From Oscillospiraceae bacterium (GTDB lineage: Bacteria; Bacillota; Clostridia; Oscillospirales; Oscillospiraceae), in contig JAHHRZ010000003.1 in assembly GCA_020025515.1 (NCBI GenBank), forward strand, positions 1 to 64,000: 64,000 nt of DNA, given 5' to 3'. Shown one piece after another: positions 49,117-58,845 of the stretch (its first letter is position 1; every line of letters begins with the position of its first letter). Below the pieces are notes generated by a model. It was not told the DNA's origin and searched no databases. It was given only the letters and a program-made list of their open reading frames with translations. Made by a program: the position numbers and the translations under genes.

Positions 49117-51381
49117 ATGCGGAAGGAAATGATCCGTGTCGTAGATGCGACACAAAACAACTTGAAGCATGTGTCTGTGGACATCCCCAAAAACAAAATT
49201 ACGGTGGTGACCGGCGTTTCCGGCTCCGGTAAGAGCTCTCTGGTTCTGGATACGATTGCCGCACAGTCCCGTCGGGAGCTCAATGACACATTTCCCAGCT
49301 TTGCCCAGCGGTATCTTCCCAAATATGGAAGACCTAAGGTGGGCAGGATCGAGAGCCTGCCCCCGGCCATTGTGGTGGATCAGAAAAAGCCCTCCGGGCA
49401 GGTCCGCTCCACCGTAGGCACTTACACAGATACCTATTCCTTATTGAGACTGCTGTTTTCCCGTGTGGGAGAGCCCTTTGTGGGATATTCGGATTCTTTT
49501 TCCTTCAATCATCCCCAGGGGCGATGCCCCCGTTGTGACGGTTTGGGTGAGGTCACGGAGATTGATGTTCATAAGCTGGTGGACTTTGATAAATGCTTGA
49601 ATGACCCCGGCGTCATCAATTATGTGGCCTATGAACCGGGGCAATGGCGCTGGCTTTATTATGGAGCCTGCGGCCTGTACGATCCCAATAAGAAAATACG
49701 GGACTTTACTCCGGAAGAGCTGCATCTGTTCCTCTATCAGGAGCCCATGACCCTGAAAAATCCCCCTCCTGATTACTATAAAAACGGCAAATATGAGGGG
49801 CTCATGTATCGGATGAACCGTATGTTAAAGCGGGACGATGCCAAGGTGCATTGGAAGAAGCTGGAGCCCATCGTGACGCAGGGGATCTGTCCGGCCTGTC
49901 AGGGTGCCAGGTTGAATCCTAAGATCCTGTCATGCAGGATCGGCGGAAAAAACATTGCGGACGTCACCAAAATGCCGCTGAGAGAAATCATCACATGGCT
50001 GGATGCCATCCGGGATCCCCTGGCAGTGGATATGAAAGCGGCACTTCACAGCAGAATTCAGGCCCTTATGGACATTGGTCTGGATTATCTGACGCTGGAT
50101 CGAGCCATGGGAACCCTGTCCGGTGGCGAAGCCCAGCGGTGTAAAATTGCGAAGTATAACAATTCTTCTCTGTCTGATATGCTCTACATTCTGGACGAGC
50201 CCAGTGTGGGCCTTCACAGCCACGACATCCACCGGCTCAGTGAGGCCATTGTGGAGCTGCGCAACCGGGGAAACACGGTTCTCATGGTGGAGCACCATAA
50301 GGAAATCATGGAGATTGCAGACCATATCATCGATATGGGTCCAGGAGCGGGAACCAATGGCGGCGAAGTCCTGTTTGAAGGAACCTATCCGGAGCTGCTG
50401 AACAGTGAGACCCAAACAGGCAGACTGCTGCGGCAGAATACAGGGCTGAAATCCCAGGTGAGAAAGCCCAGCGGTTGGTTTGAACTTCAGGATCTGAATT
50501 TACATAATTTGAAAAATGTCTCGGTTAAGCTTCCCAGGGGAGTTCTGACGGTGATTGCAGGCGTGGCGGGCTCCGGCAAAAGCTCTCTGATGCAAGCCTT
50601 TGCCAACCAATCCCAGGAAGAGGTTACCCTTATCAGCCAGAAGAGCATTGGCAGCAGTCTTCGCTCCACACCGGCAACCTATCTGGGGGTGGCCGACGAA
50701 ATCCGCAAGCTGTTTGCAAAGGAGAGTGGGCAGAAGGCAGGGATGTTCTCCTTCAACGGGACCGGCGGCTGCCCGGTCTGTCAGGGCAAGGGAGTTATCA
50801 TATCGGAAATGGCGTTTATGGATTCCATTGAAACCGTATGTGAAGCCTGCGGCGGCCTGCGCTACTCCCGGGAAGCACTGCAATATACCTTAGACGGGCT
50901 CAACATTGCCCAGGTTATGGATCTGACCATTCAGCAGGCCATGGAGCGTTTTGCGGGAACCGTGATCGAGGAAAAGCTGCGGCCCCTTGCAGATGTGGGG
51001 CTCTTTTACCTGCATCTCAATCAGGCCCTTTCCACGCTGTCCGGTGGTGAGCTGCAACGGATGAAGCTGGCCTCCTATTTGGAGAAAAGGGGTCAGATTC
51101 TGGTTTTGGATGAGCCGACGGATGGACTGCATTTGCAGGACATTCAGCACATCATTGCCCTATTGGAGCAATTAGTTTCCGATGGCAATACGATTTTCCT
51201 CATTGAGCATAATCTGGAAGTATTGAAAGCGGCAGATTATGTGGTGGAAGTTGGTCCCGGCGGCGGTGAAGAAGGCGGTAAAATTGTCTTTGAGGGGACA
51301 CCCAAAGAGCTGCTGCAATGCAGCGAGTCTGTGACCGCCTCTTATCTGGAAAAAGCGCTGGGGAAATCACAGGAGGACTGA
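49117..51381 (+). CDS. UvrA2-like ABC ATPase (short UvrA homologue)
   Basis: 754 residues, against ~940 for housekeeping UvrA. Two ATPase halves: VVTGVSGSGKSSLVLDTIAA with TLSGGEAQRCKIA and LYILDEPSVGLHSHDI; and VIAGVAGSGKSSLMQAFANQ with STLSGGELQRMKLASYL and ILVLDEPTDGLHLQDI. Zinc sites are GRCPRCDGLG, GICPACQGARLNP and GGCPVCQGKGV...CEACGG. Shortening of the UvrB-binding/insertion regions is the mark of UvrA2/DrrC-type proteins, linked to drug or DNA-damage tolerance. ybaK follows after 3 bp. Confidence 0.85.
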   Translation: MRKEMIRVVDATQNNLKHVSVDIPKNKITVVTGVSGSGKSSLVLDTIAAQSRRELNDTFPSFAQRYLPKYGRPKVGRIESLPPAIVVDQKKPSGQVRSTVGTYTDTYSLLRLLFSRVGEPFVGYSDSFSFNHPQGRCPRCDGLGEVTEIDVHKLVDFDKCLNDPGVINYVAYEPGQWRWLYYGACGLYDPNKKIRDFTPEELHLFLYQEPMTLKNPPPDYYKNGKYEGLMYRMNRMLKRDDAKVHWKKLEPIVTQGICPACQGARLNPKILSCRIGGKNIADVTKMPLREIITWLDAIRDPLAVDMKAALHSRIQALMDIGLDYLTLDRAMGTLSGGEAQRCKIAKYNNSSLSDMLYILDEPSVGLHSHDIHRLSEAIVELRNRGNTVLMVEHHKEIMEIADHIIDMGPGAGTNGGEVLFEGTYPELLNSETQTGRLLRQNTGLKSQVRKPSGWFELQDLNLHNLKNVSVKLPRGVLTVIAGVAGSGKSSLMQAFANQSQEEVTLISQKSIGSSLRSTPATYLGVADEIRKLFAKESGQKAGMFSFNGTGGCPVCQGKGVIISEMAFMDSIETVCEACGGLRYSREALQYTLDGLNIAQVMDLTIQQAMERFAGTVIEEKLRPLADVGLFYLHLNQALSTLSGGELQRMKLASYLEKRGQILVLDEPTDGLHLQDIQHIIALLEQLVSDGNTIFLIEHNLEVLKAADYVVEVGPGGGEEGGKIVFEGTPKELLQCSESVTASYLEKALGKSQED

Positions 51382-51384
51382 GAC

Positions 51385-51858
51385 ATGAAGCAGACAAAGA
51401 CCAATGCCATGCGAATGCTGGAGCGGCAGAACATCCATTATGAATTAAGAGAATTTCCTTTGGATGGGCAGAAAGCGGCAGACCACCTGGGGCTTCCACC
51501 TTCCATGATTTTTAAAACACTGGTAACCACAGATATGGCAGGCGGATATTTCGTATTCTGTGTACCCACCAGTGAGGAACTGGATCTCAAGAAAGCTGCA
51601 AAAGCCGCAGGGGTGAAGCGAATTGAAATGCTCAAACAGAAGGATCTTCTGCCTCTGACCGGCTATGTCCACGGCGGCTGCTCTCCGGTGGGTATGAAAA
51701 AGCTGTTTCCCACCGTGCTGGATTGCAGTGCGCAGCAGTGGGACACCATTGTGGTGTCCGCCGGACATGTGGGTATGCTGATGGAAGTGGCCCCGGACGA
51801 CCTCATTGGGGTGGTAAATGCCAAAATGGAGCAGATCACAAAGAGAGAGCATGGATAA
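51385..51858 (+). CDS. ybaK: Cys-tRNA(Pro)/Cys-tRNA(Cys) deacylase YbaK
   Basis: 157 residues: KTNAMRMLERQNIHYELREF, IFKTLVTTDMAGGYFVFCVP (the conserved FKTLV), PLTGYVHGGCSPVGMKKLFP (the GGxSPxG loop) and DTIVVSAGHVGMLMEVAPDD. YbaK hydrolyses Cys mischarged onto tRNA(Pro). It is co-transcribed with the UvrA2-like gene (3-bp gap). Confidence 0.92.
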   Translation: MKQTKTNAMRMLERQNIHYELREFPLDGQKAADHLGLPPSMIFKTLVTTDMAGGYFVFCVPTSEELDLKKAAKAAGVKRIEMLKQKDLLPLTGYVHGGCSPVGMKKLFPTVLDCSAQQWDTIVVSAGHVGMLMEVAPDDLIGVVNAKMEQITKREHG

Positions 51859-51887
51859 AAACCGCCGTACAGAACGTAAATGAATGA

Positions 51888-51932
51888 CACCCCATTTGTC
51901 AGCAGTAGGATATACTGTAAACAAATGGGGTG
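51888..51932. terminator. Hairpin between convergent ybaK and GH30 genes
   Basis: CACCCCATTTGT pairs with ACAAATGGGGTG and is followed by ATTTTAT. An ATG just after it (51938) opens a 31-codon frame (MEKFRINGEFALNPGTKNYR) that runs into the GH30 3' end; I do not call it. Confidence 0.6.
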
Positions 51933-51990
51933 ATTTTATGGAAAAATTCCGAATAAATGGGGAATTTGCGCTAAATCCCGGGACTAAAAA

Positions 51991-53325
51991 TTATCGGATC
52001 AGGCAGCTGGTGATGCTGTTGGCCGGAAAGTGAATCCTGGCACAGCGGGAAGAAAGCCTGATGTAGGCAGGAAGCAGCTGGGCAGTGCGGTTCAAAACAA
52101 CGAGGCTGATTCCCTCCTTGGTCTGAAATGCCACGGCTTCCAGCTGATCGGTGTATCGGGAAAGACCGATGCGAATGGAGCCGGCGGGGATAAAGTGGCT
52201 GAAATGTTTGATATAAGCTTGCAGCTTTCCCGCTTCCAGCTCGTGGGTATCCCGATGGAAGAGAAAGGGAGCGTCACAGAAGTTGTTTACATGGTTGGGA
52301 CCGCCCTCTTCGTTCAACAGCAGATTCCAGTCCAGAAAGAGATTCATACCGGCATTCAGGTTTCCGATGATGTCATGGGCGTACTGTTGAGCGTTAAACA
52401 TGCTGTTTTCGTTCTCGAAGCGGCTGAATTCGATGCAGGCTTCGGACAATACCAGCTTCTTCCCGGGGAAACGCTCCTTAAAGATCTGCAAAGCCTCAAA
52501 ATGGTCTCCACTGTACCAGTGGAAGGCCAGACCCGCCACCATATGCCGGGTTTCTTCGTCAATGATGGTCTCGGCCCATTCCAGGAGACGCTCTTTGTTG
52601 TGGTCCCAGATATAAATTTCAATGTGGCTCAAACCGTGTTTTTTGAGAGCGGGCCACATATAGTCACGGAGAAATTCCTTTTCCTCCTCTGCGGTGTATA
52701 CACAGGAATCCCAGGTTTGGACGGCTTTTGGCTCATTCTGCAAGGTGAGCATGGTGACATGATAATTCCGGGACTGATATTCCAGAATATACCTGCAAAG
52801 ATAGTCTGCCCAGCGCTGCCAATAGCAACGCTTCAATTTTCCCCCATGGTTACGCTCCTGATTGGTTTTCATATAAGCCGGAGGACTCCAGGGAGAGAGC
52901 ATAATGGGGAGCTTTCCGCCGTAGGCCTTTTCCGCGTCGTCCAGCATAGGAAGGATGTACTGCTGCACCCGCTGGAAGGAAAACAACTGGAAGGATTCGT
53001 CTTCTTCGCTGCCGTCTGCCTCATAGTGAGATAGAGAAAAATCACAGCTGTCAATGGGGATGCGTACAAAGCGGTACTTCATATTCTCGCTCCCAAAATA
53101 TTCTTCCAGCATGGCTTTTTTCTGGGATGGGTCCATGAGAGAGTACATGTAGGCGGCAGACTCTGTGATGGCGCCGCCGAAGCCGTCGATGGTCTGATAG
53201 GTGGCCTGGGGGTACAGATTGATCAGTTCCGTTTCTCTGCCCTGATCCTCTTCAAAAGAAACCTGCGTTTCTGTGGTCAATTTCTGATTGTTGCTGTAAA
53301 TGGTCGTGTAAGATGTTAAGTTCAT
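51991..53325 (-). CDS. Glycoside hydrolase family 30 (glucosylceramidase-like)
   Basis: ATG 53325 (MNLTSYTTIYSN); 444 residues. The TIM-barrel start YQTIDGFGGAITESAAYMY is the family signature. The acid/base Glu is in TLQNEPKAVQTWDSCVYT and the nucleophile Glu in KLVLSEACIEFSRF. A C-terminal beta domain follows (EAVAFQTKEGISLVVLNRT). No signal peptide, so it probably acts on imported beta-glycosides (beta-glucosides, xylosides or beta-1,6-glucans). No linked transporter or regulator. Confidence 0.9.
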   Translation of the reverse strand: MNLTSYTTIYSNNQKLTTETQVSFEEDQGRETELINLYPQATYQTIDGFGGAITESAAYMYSLMDPSQKKAMLEEYFGSENMKYRFVRIPIDSCDFSLSHYEADGSEEDESFQLFSFQRVQQYILPMLDDAEKAYGGKLPIMLSPWSPPAYMKTNQERNHGGKLKRCYWQRWADYLCRYILEYQSRNYHVTMLTLQNEPKAVQTWDSCVYTAEEEKEFLRDYMWPALKKHGLSHIEIYIWDHNKERLLEWAETIIDEETRHMVAGLAFHWYSGDHFEALQIFKERFPGKKLVLSEACIEFSRFENENSMFNAQQYAHDIIGNLNAGMNLFLDWNLLLNEEGGPNHVNNFCDAPFLFHRDTHELEAGKLQAYIKHFSHFIPAGSIRIGLSRYTDQLEAVAFQTKEGISLVVLNRTAQLLPAYIRLSSRCARIHFPANSITSCLIR

Positions 53326-53568
53326 TGAAAACAGATCCTTCCTAAAAAAGCTTGACAAGGAAATTTCAAAGAAATAATTCTATGATATATCTGGTCTGAG
53401 GGGTGTGTGTGTTCTCCCATCTTAGCATAGGCGCAGCACTTGCGCAAGCTTCGTGATGGGGCACACGCCTCACATGGGGAATGCGTGTCCATTGATTTTT
53501 TCTGTTAGATCTTCTATAATAACGGCATAAAAAACAGATTACCGTGAGATGGAAAGAAGGGGGATGCC

Positions 53569-53802
53569 ATGAGGCTGGAGAAAATACAAGACTATATGAA
53601 TCAACATCACATGCCCTATCAGTATTTTGAAGAAAACCATTGCGGCAGCATCAACTTTTTGCACCGGGGGCTGTCCTATCGGATCTGGGAATTTAACGAC
53701 CCGGAGCCTGGGGTGGAAAGCAATGTCCGTTCCTGCGGCCGCAGTGAAGATTTTACCGGGAATTATGAAGAGGATATTATTGAAATCTTGAAAACATGGT
53801 AA
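53569..53802 (+). CDS. Small conserved-looking protein of unknown function
   Basis: A 77-residue protein behind GGAAAGAAGGGGG. MRLEKIQDYMNQHHMPYQYF, then INFLHRGLSYRIWEFNDPEP and FTGNYEEDIIEILKTW. It looks like a complete small alpha/beta domain; such short proteins accompany many clostridial housekeeping genes. No function recognised. Confidence 0.7.
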   Translation: MRLEKIQDYMNQHHMPYQYFEENHCGSINFLHRGLSYRIWEFNDPEPGVESNVRSCGRSEDFTGNYEEDIIEILKTW

Positions 53803-53830
53803 GAAATGGCGGCTGACAAGAAGCATCTTG

Positions 53831-54412
53831 TCAGCCGTTTCCCAATGCATCCCGGCGCTGCGCCGTTGGTTCCAGTCGTGCAATCAGAGTGGGTCCATGA
53901 TCGTTCAGCCAGTTTCGATGGGCCTCATAGTCCGGCAAAACCGCTGCTACCTGCGTCCAGAATCTTCTGGAGTGGTTCATTTCCTTCCGGTGGCATAGTT
54001 CGTGGACAACCACATAGTCCAACACAGCAGGCGGTACAAGCATCAGCAGACAGTTGAAATTCAGATTGCCTTTACTGCTGCAGCTGCCCCAACGGGTCCG
54101 CTGACTGCGAATGGTGATCTTTCCATAGGTTACCCCAACCTTTGCGGCAAACCAGGCAACCCGGTTCGGGATATATGCTGCGGCCTGACGGGCAAGATCC
54201 TGACGATCCTTCTCGGTAAACGGGGGATCCTGCGGCCTTTTGCGCAGATGAAGAAGATGTTGTTCTATCCAGGAAGACTTGCTTTCTACAAATTTATGAA
54301 TATCATCCAAAGGCATCCGATTGGGACAGCGTACCAGCACTTGTCCTTCAGGCGTGATTTGAATGGCTATGGTTTTTCGTGCACTGGGAATGATTTGATA
54401 GGGAATATTCAT
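53831..54412 (-). CDS. YgjP/DUF45-type M48-like metallopeptidase
   Basis: ATG 54412 (MNIPYQIIPSARKTIAIQIT); 193 residues. RTRWGSCSSKGNLNFNCLLM and VVVHELCHRKEMNHSRRFW contain the conserved RWGSC and the zinc motif HExxH (HELCH), with the third ligand in the NHS-RFW segment. This is the YgjP/WSS1-like SprT clan. Cellular substrate unknown. Confidence 0.88.
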   Translation of the reverse strand: MNIPYQIIPSARKTIAIQITPEGQVLVRCPNRMPLDDIHKFVESKSSWIEQHLLHLRKRPQDPPFTEKDRQDLARQAAAYIPNRVAWFAAKVGVTYGKITIRSQRTRWGSCSSKGNLNFNCLLMLVPPAVLDYVVVHELCHRKEMNHSRRFWTQVAAVLPDYEAHRNWLNDHGPTLIARLEPTAQRRDALGNG

Positions 54413-54508
54413 GGCAAGCCTCCAGTATATCAGGGGATCGGCACCCCATAGCCCAGAAAAAGTGTACGAAGAGACCCTAAACGCTACAGGATACCACATA
54501 AAATTTGC

Positions 54509-55525
54509 TTATGAATTTTGACTGTCCGGGAGATAGTGACGGTAGACGCGGCGGCCGTCCAGAGCAAAAATGCGGCCGCTAAACTCCCCTACAGGTGTCT
54601 GTTCCAGATTTGCCCGGTAAATTTCCATACGGCTGTCCACATTATCAATAAGAGAAAGCAGTTCCCCTTCGGCACACATGGGGACCACCGCGGCGCCGAA
54701 CTCGGGCTTTCCGTGGTGGGACAGGAGAACATGCTGAAGCAAAATAGATTTTTCCTCAGGGATATTCAATTCCTTTCCAATCTCAGCGGCCTCCTGGGCC
54801 ACCATGACCAGATGGCCCAATAGATTTCCTTTAACAGAGTAGTCAGAGACCAGCCCCAGGGTGGAGAATGTGAATTCTTCCCGTTTGGAAAGATCATGGA
54901 GCAGCGTTGCGGTCAGGAGCAGACTCCGATTGATGACCTGGGGGTAAAGACCTGCCAAAAAATCTGCGGTTTTCAGCATATTGCCTGTATGCATTAGAAG
55001 CCCGTGCAGAAAGCTGTGGTGGACACTCTTGGCAGCGGGGATGGTCCGCAGCTGTTCGCCATGGCGGCGGAGGAACTCCAGGCAGATGCCCCTGTAATCT
55101 GCGTCGGCAATGGAACGGATGATTGCCTGAATCTGCTCATACATCCGATCAACATCGATGGGGGCCACCGGAATCAGGGGAGAAAGGTCAATTGCCTCGT
55201 CTGCATCACAGAGCCGAAGGGTTTCCACTGTGATTTGCAAAGAACCTTTGAATTCAGAGACCTGCCCGGTCAGAAAAACCACTTTTCCATCATCGGCTGA
55301 GCTGATCGGTCCGGTGTAATCCCAGAAAATCACAGGGATGGCGGCGGTTTTATCGGACACGGTGGCGTTTAGAAAGGATCTTCCGGAAGCGGTGGTTCGC
55401 AGTGAAGCCGATTGCAGGATATAAAATCCGGAGACTTTGGCATTGGCGGTCATGTCGCAGACAGAAAGATGTCTGGCAGGTGTATGCGGTGCTTCTGTTA
55501 CAGCGTTTGTATTGTCATTTGTCAT
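54509..55525 (-). CDS. yhaM: YhaM-type 3'-5' exoribonuclease (OB fold plus HD domain)
   Basis: 338 residues. N-terminal OB domain (KVSGFYILQSASLRTTASGR, VFLTGQVSEFKGSLQITVE), then the HD domain: HHSFLHGLLMHTGNMLKTAD, TATLLHDLSKREEF (the HD pair) and LLQHVLLSHHGKPEFGA. This is the YhaM architecture, a metal-dependent RNA 3'-end trimming enzyme. The phosphodiesterase gene upstream ends 3 bp before it, so the two form an operon. Confidence 0.88.
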   Translation of the reverse strand: MTNDNTNAVTEAPHTPARHLSVCDMTANAKVSGFYILQSASLRTTASGRSFLNATVSDKTAAIPVIFWDYTGPISSADDGKVVFLTGQVSEFKGSLQITVETLRLCDADEAIDLSPLIPVAPIDVDRMYEQIQAIIRSIADADYRGICLEFLRRHGEQLRTIPAAKSVHHSFLHGLLMHTGNMLKTADFLAGLYPQVINRSLLLTATLLHDLSKREEFTFSTLGLVSDYSVKGNLLGHLVMVAQEAAEIGKELNIPEEKSILLQHVLLSHHGKPEFGAAVVPMCAEGELLSLIDNVDSRMEIYRANLEQTPVGEFSGRIFALDGRRVYRHYLPDSQNS

Positions 55526-55528
55526 ATA

Positions 55529-55996
55529 TCATTTCTCCTCAGGTAATTCATGGGGGATTATCACTTTTTCTACAGAGCAGATTCCGTGTTCAATTTCCAT
55601 CATGGCCATGGTGATTTCCTGGTGAAATCTTCTGGGGCCGCAGCTGCCGGGATTCAGCCATAGGACTCCGTCACGATGTTCCTGGACATATTTGTGAGAA
55701 TGACCGTATATCACCACATCCACACCGGGAAGGGAGTCGGGAATCTCTTTTTTATTGTGGATCAGAAAGAAAGTTACGCCACCCACGCAGAAGGTGAGAT
55801 CATGGGGGATGGATTCGGCCCATTCTTTATCGTTATTTCCCCGAACTACATATAGCGGGGCATATCGTTCCAGTTCCTCCACGACTTTTTTGGTATGGAT
55901 GTCTCCGCCGTGGATGATGGCGTCCACATCCTTCAGCTGTTCCAATACCTGCGGGCGAAGCAGCCCGTGGGTATCAGAAAGAATGGCAAGCTTCAT
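55529..55996 (-). CDS. YfcE/MJ0936-type metallophosphodiesterase
   Basis: ATG 55996; 155 residues. MKLAILSDTHGLLRPQVLEQ (SDTHG metal site), AIIHGGDIHT, LYVVRGNNDKEW (GNND), VVIYGHSHKY and WLNPGSCGPRR are all metallophosphoesterase motifs in order. Hydrolyses small phosphodiesters in vitro; physiological role unclear. Confidence 0.9.
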   Translation of the reverse strand: MKLAILSDTHGLLRPQVLEQLKDVDAIIHGGDIHTKKVVEELERYAPLYVVRGNNDKEWAESIPHDLTFCVGGVTFFLIHNKKEIPDSLPGVDVVIYGHSHKYVQEHRDGVLWLNPGSCGPRRFHQEITMAMMEIEHGICSVEKVIIPHELPEEK

Positions 55997-56216
55997 AAAA
56001 GTTCTCCTTCTGCTGCTTGGGAATGGTTTTGTCATTCTGGTTTGCGTACGGACTGCCCGGTTTTGGGTTGTACGGGAAGGGCGGCGCAGGATCGTCCGGT
56101 TCCGATTGCGCTGTGGCTTCCTCTAATAGTATAAAACTTTGTGATAAATAATCAAGAAAATAAGTTGTGAAATTTTCGGTTATCAGGAAGGCGCTGCAAG
56201 TGACGGGAAAATAAAA

Positions 56217-56250
56217 GGGCCTTACCTGCACCGAACGGCAGGCAAGGCCT
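56217..56250 (-). terminator. Intrinsic terminator of the L25 gene
   Basis: GGCCTTGCCTGC pairs with GCAGGTAAGGCC, followed on the minus strand by CTTTTATTTT. Confidence 0.85.
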
Positions 56251-56264
56251 TTCTTGGATTGGCG

Positions 56265-56837
56265 TTATTCTGCGGCAGGATCGTCCTGATTGGCTGCCGT
56301 TTTTGCTTCGCTGACACGCAGCACAAGGCTGTCACTGGGAATATGAAGCGTGATGTGCTCGTTGTTCAGTTCCGGAATGTCTGCAATGGTAATTTGTGTG
56401 CCGGGGGCGGCACCCTCCAGATCCAGGGTGATGGTATCCACCATATGCTCGGGGAGGGATTCGTAGCTCACCTCATCGATCATCTGCTCCAGGATGCCCC
56501 GTATATTTTCGGTGTTCTTCCGATGGATATGAACCACACTCTTGACCGGCTGACCGGCTTTCAGGGCCTGAAAGCTGAGATGGGTTACATCTTGGTTATC
56601 GGGATTGCGGGTGTATTCTTTGATTTGGGTGGGGATGATTTGACCATCCAGATTCAGACGGATCTTGCTGCCGTCCCGTTTCTGGCGAAGCAGCAGATTT
56701 GCGGCCTGCTGCTCCATTTGAATGGAAATCGCTTCGGGCAGGGTTCCTCCATACACAGAGCAGGGTACAATGCCCACTCGCCGCAGGTGCTTTGCTTTTG
56801 CCATGGGATCTCGTCTTTCCACATTGATGATGTCCAT
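56265..56837 (-). CDS. rplY: Ribosomal protein L25 (general stress protein CTC type)
   Basis: ATG 56837 behind GGAGGAACACA; 190 residues. The N-terminal 5S rRNA-binding domain (MDIINVERRDPMAKAKHLRR, VGIVPCSVYGG) is followed by the long C-terminal TL5/CTC domain (PEHMVDTITLDLEGAAPGTQ, ITIADIPELNNEHITLHIPS). The start matches L25 poorly in the first 10 residues, as is common in clostridia. Binds 5S rRNA in the ribosome. Confidence 0.88.
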   Translation of the reverse strand: MDIINVERRDPMAKAKHLRRVGIVPCSVYGGTLPEAISIQMEQQAANLLLRQKRDGSKIRLNLDGQIIPTQIKEYTRNPDNQDVTHLSFQALKAGQPVKSVVHIHRKNTENIRGILEQMIDEVSYESLPEHMVDTITLDLEGAAPGTQITIADIPELNNEHITLHIPSDSLVLRVSEAKTAANQDDPAAE

Positions 56838-57106
56838 TGTGTTCCTCCTAATAGTATGTTTTATTTTCTGTACTGCTTTTATGGTAACAAGCAGTGAGCA
56901 GTCGTAAAAAAGAAGCACTTCATGCATGTGATAGTTTCGTCACACAACGAAAAGCCCTTCTTTTGGGAGATTCTTCCGTTTGTATATATAGTATAACACA
57001 ATGGTTTCAAAAAAGCAAATTTTAATTATTTTGCACAAAATAGGGAATTTTGTAAAAGGTATCGACTTGTTGGTGCAATCCCTGTGCTGCATTTATAGTA
57101 CGAAGA

Positions 57107-57135
57107 AGAGGCAGCCAAGGGGCTGCCTCTTACAT
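57107..57135. terminator. Hairpin between convergent/neighbouring transcription units
   Basis: AAGAGGCAGCC pairs with GGCTGCCTCTT around a 2-4 nt loop. Confidence 0.65.
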
Positions 57136-57187
57136 GTGGGTGTATGGATCCGGCGAACCTCAAAATCGGACGAGAGTTTTGGCACAG

Positions 57188-58462
57188 TTACCGTTCAATT
57201 TGGGTCACAACCCAGTCGTTGATTCCTGCGTCATATTCCTGATTACAGAATGGACAGCATTTCTGTTCCCGGGCGTCAAAACTGCCGCCGCAGCAGGGGC
57301 ACTGTACCTTCCGGATGGAGAAGGTGGGATCTACGGGGGATGCCACATTGTGATACATCCGGATTCGTACGGTTTCCTCCTCCTCCTTGATCTTCTTTCC
57401 GGTATCGATGGTATTGATGAGGTAAAGCCGCAGGTTCACTTCGATTCGGTCGTGCTTTCTTTGGATGGATTCAACGCCCAACCCGCCCTGATATTGAATG
57501 TCGATCAAATCGGCAAACGCATCGGATGAATCTGTTCCCTGATACTGTACGCAGTTAGGCAGGTCGTTATGGAACATAATCAAACGGGCCAGAGACAGGG
57601 CCTTTCCTTCAAAGTATTCATAGCTGAATGAGGGATCAAACTGCGACAGCTCTTTTGTGATTTTCCGCTTAGAACCGGCGCTCCCTTTTAATACCTTTAT
57701 AGATTTTCCGGCCTGTGTGAGCAGCTTGCCAAGATAAAATAAGGAAATGCAAAAATAGGTCAAAAAAACTCCTATGGCTCCGCAGAACAGAAGAGAGAGT
57801 ATGGCGGTAAAAACCGTGAAATCATCGGAGCTGGACTGACTGTATATGGTACAGAATATACCGAATAGCGCGGCAACGGCCAAAATTATAGACCTGTGAT
57901 GCCTGGACGTTTCTTGAGAAATCCCACTGTTATCCAGACAGTAGTAATTGGTCACCTTGGGATACAGATCCTTCATCACATATCGTGTCCCACAGTATGT
58001 ACAGCCCTGCGCCTGAAGAGTCTCCAGGGTAGAAATTGCGCCGCAGTTGGGACAGACATAGGTTGTGCCGCCCACATGACGATCCCCCGGTTCCGGGTCA
58101 AGGATCACCTGATACAAGGTTAGAAATTTCTCTTTTCTATATATTTGCCGATCCTCCCGATAGTATGTAATCGTCTGATTTCCGGACTGAAAATAAGTAG
58201 ATTGCTTAAACCGTGAGAGATGATCGATGGAATTGAGTACTGGTATGGTGCTCAGCACCTCATGGGCAGAATAGACCTCTCCTTCGGGTTCAAAGCTGAC
58301 CTGGACCTTGAGGTTATGTTCCTGAAGCCGTTTTTCTTGCAAATCCAGATAGTATTTCATATCTTGGTTGGCGCTTTTGGGCTCTTTTCCGGTACGATAC
58401 CAAAAGCGGATTTCATTTAAGAAGCGTTTGAAAAGATCTGTATGAGGTGCATTCAGATTCAT
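57188..58462 (-). CDS. TIM44-like/zinc-ribbon membrane protein
   Basis: ATG 58462 follows AGGAGGCAATT; 424 residues. Order: a soluble N-terminal part (FLNEIRFWYRTGKEPKSANQ), a zinc ribbon (YVCPNCGAISTLETLQAQGC followed by TYCGTRY), two membrane helices (~225-290: SIILAVAALFGIFCTIYSQS, FCGAIGVFLTYFCISLFYLG), a TIM44-like domain (SLARLIMFHNDLPNCVQYQG and DIQYQGGLGVESIQRKHDRI) and a C-terminal zinc ribbon (VQCPCCGGSFDAREQKCCPF). Function unknown; the fold suggests membrane-surface binding. Confidence 0.8.
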   Translation of the reverse strand: MNLNAPHTDLFKRFLNEIRFWYRTGKEPKSANQDMKYYLDLQEKRLQEHNLKVQVSFEPEGEVYSAHEVLSTIPVLNSIDHLSRFKQSTYFQSGNQTITYYREDRQIYRKEKFLTLYQVILDPEPGDRHVGGTTYVCPNCGAISTLETLQAQGCTYCGTRYVMKDLYPKVTNYYCLDNSGISQETSRHHRSIILAVAALFGIFCTIYSQSSSDDFTVFTAILSLLFCGAIGVFLTYFCISLFYLGKLLTQAGKSIKVLKGSAGSKRKITKELSQFDPSFSYEYFEGKALSLARLIMFHNDLPNCVQYQGTDSSDAFADLIDIQYQGGLGVESIQRKHDRIEVNLRLYLINTIDTGKKIKEEEETVRIRMYHNVASPVDPTFSIRKVQCPCCGGSFDAREQKCCPFCNQEYDAGINDWVVTQIER

Positions 58463-58638
58463 AATTGCCTCCTGACTTTTTCGTTCTGATGATGGTGGAA
58501 CTAAAAGGGCGGTATAAGAGAGGGGCCAGATTGCCCAAACGTCCTCATCTGGGCGTATGTCAGAGTCTGCAAACGGAGTGCCGGAAAAGGATTTGAGCAA
58601 GTGGGATGTGCTCATTATAAAATTTTTGGCACAGGGTG

Positions 58639-58845
58639 TCAATGCTGAAGATGAGATATAAAAAAAGAAGACCCAAAATCCGGTAGCTCACGCTTCCAGT
58701 TCTGGGCCTTCTGACGATGATAGGCTTTGCTGTTTTTTGGTTTCCTCGTGACGGGATTCAGGGCACCCCAAGTGGTGCGGCGGCTGGCATTGATTTTTTT
58801 CTGCTCCTTCTTGGATCTTTTTTCATAGGGGATATATTGCTTCAT
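58639..58845 (-). CDS. Small basic protein, clostridial conserved type
   Basis: A 68-residue Lys/Arg-rich protein (MKQYIPYEKRSKKEQKKINA, RRTTWGALNPVTRKPKNSKA). ATG 58845 behind AAGGAGGCAACGATCCT. I have a memory of similar short proteins in clostridia with the invariant TWGALNPVTRKP; function unknown. Confidence 0.75.
   Translation of the reverse strand: MKQYIPYEKRSKKEQKKINASRRTTWGALNPVTRKPKNSKAYHRQKAQNWKRELPDFGSSFFISHLQH

Noticed and set aside
51938..52033. 31-codon plus-strand frame MEKFRINGEFALNPGTKNYR...
   Set aside because: It follows a terminator-like hairpin and runs into the GH30 3' end on the other strand; evidence too thin to call.
52030..53034. 334-codon plus-strand frame opposite the GH30 gene
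   Set aside because: GH30 catalytic motifs are on the other strand; this is a codon-bias shadow.
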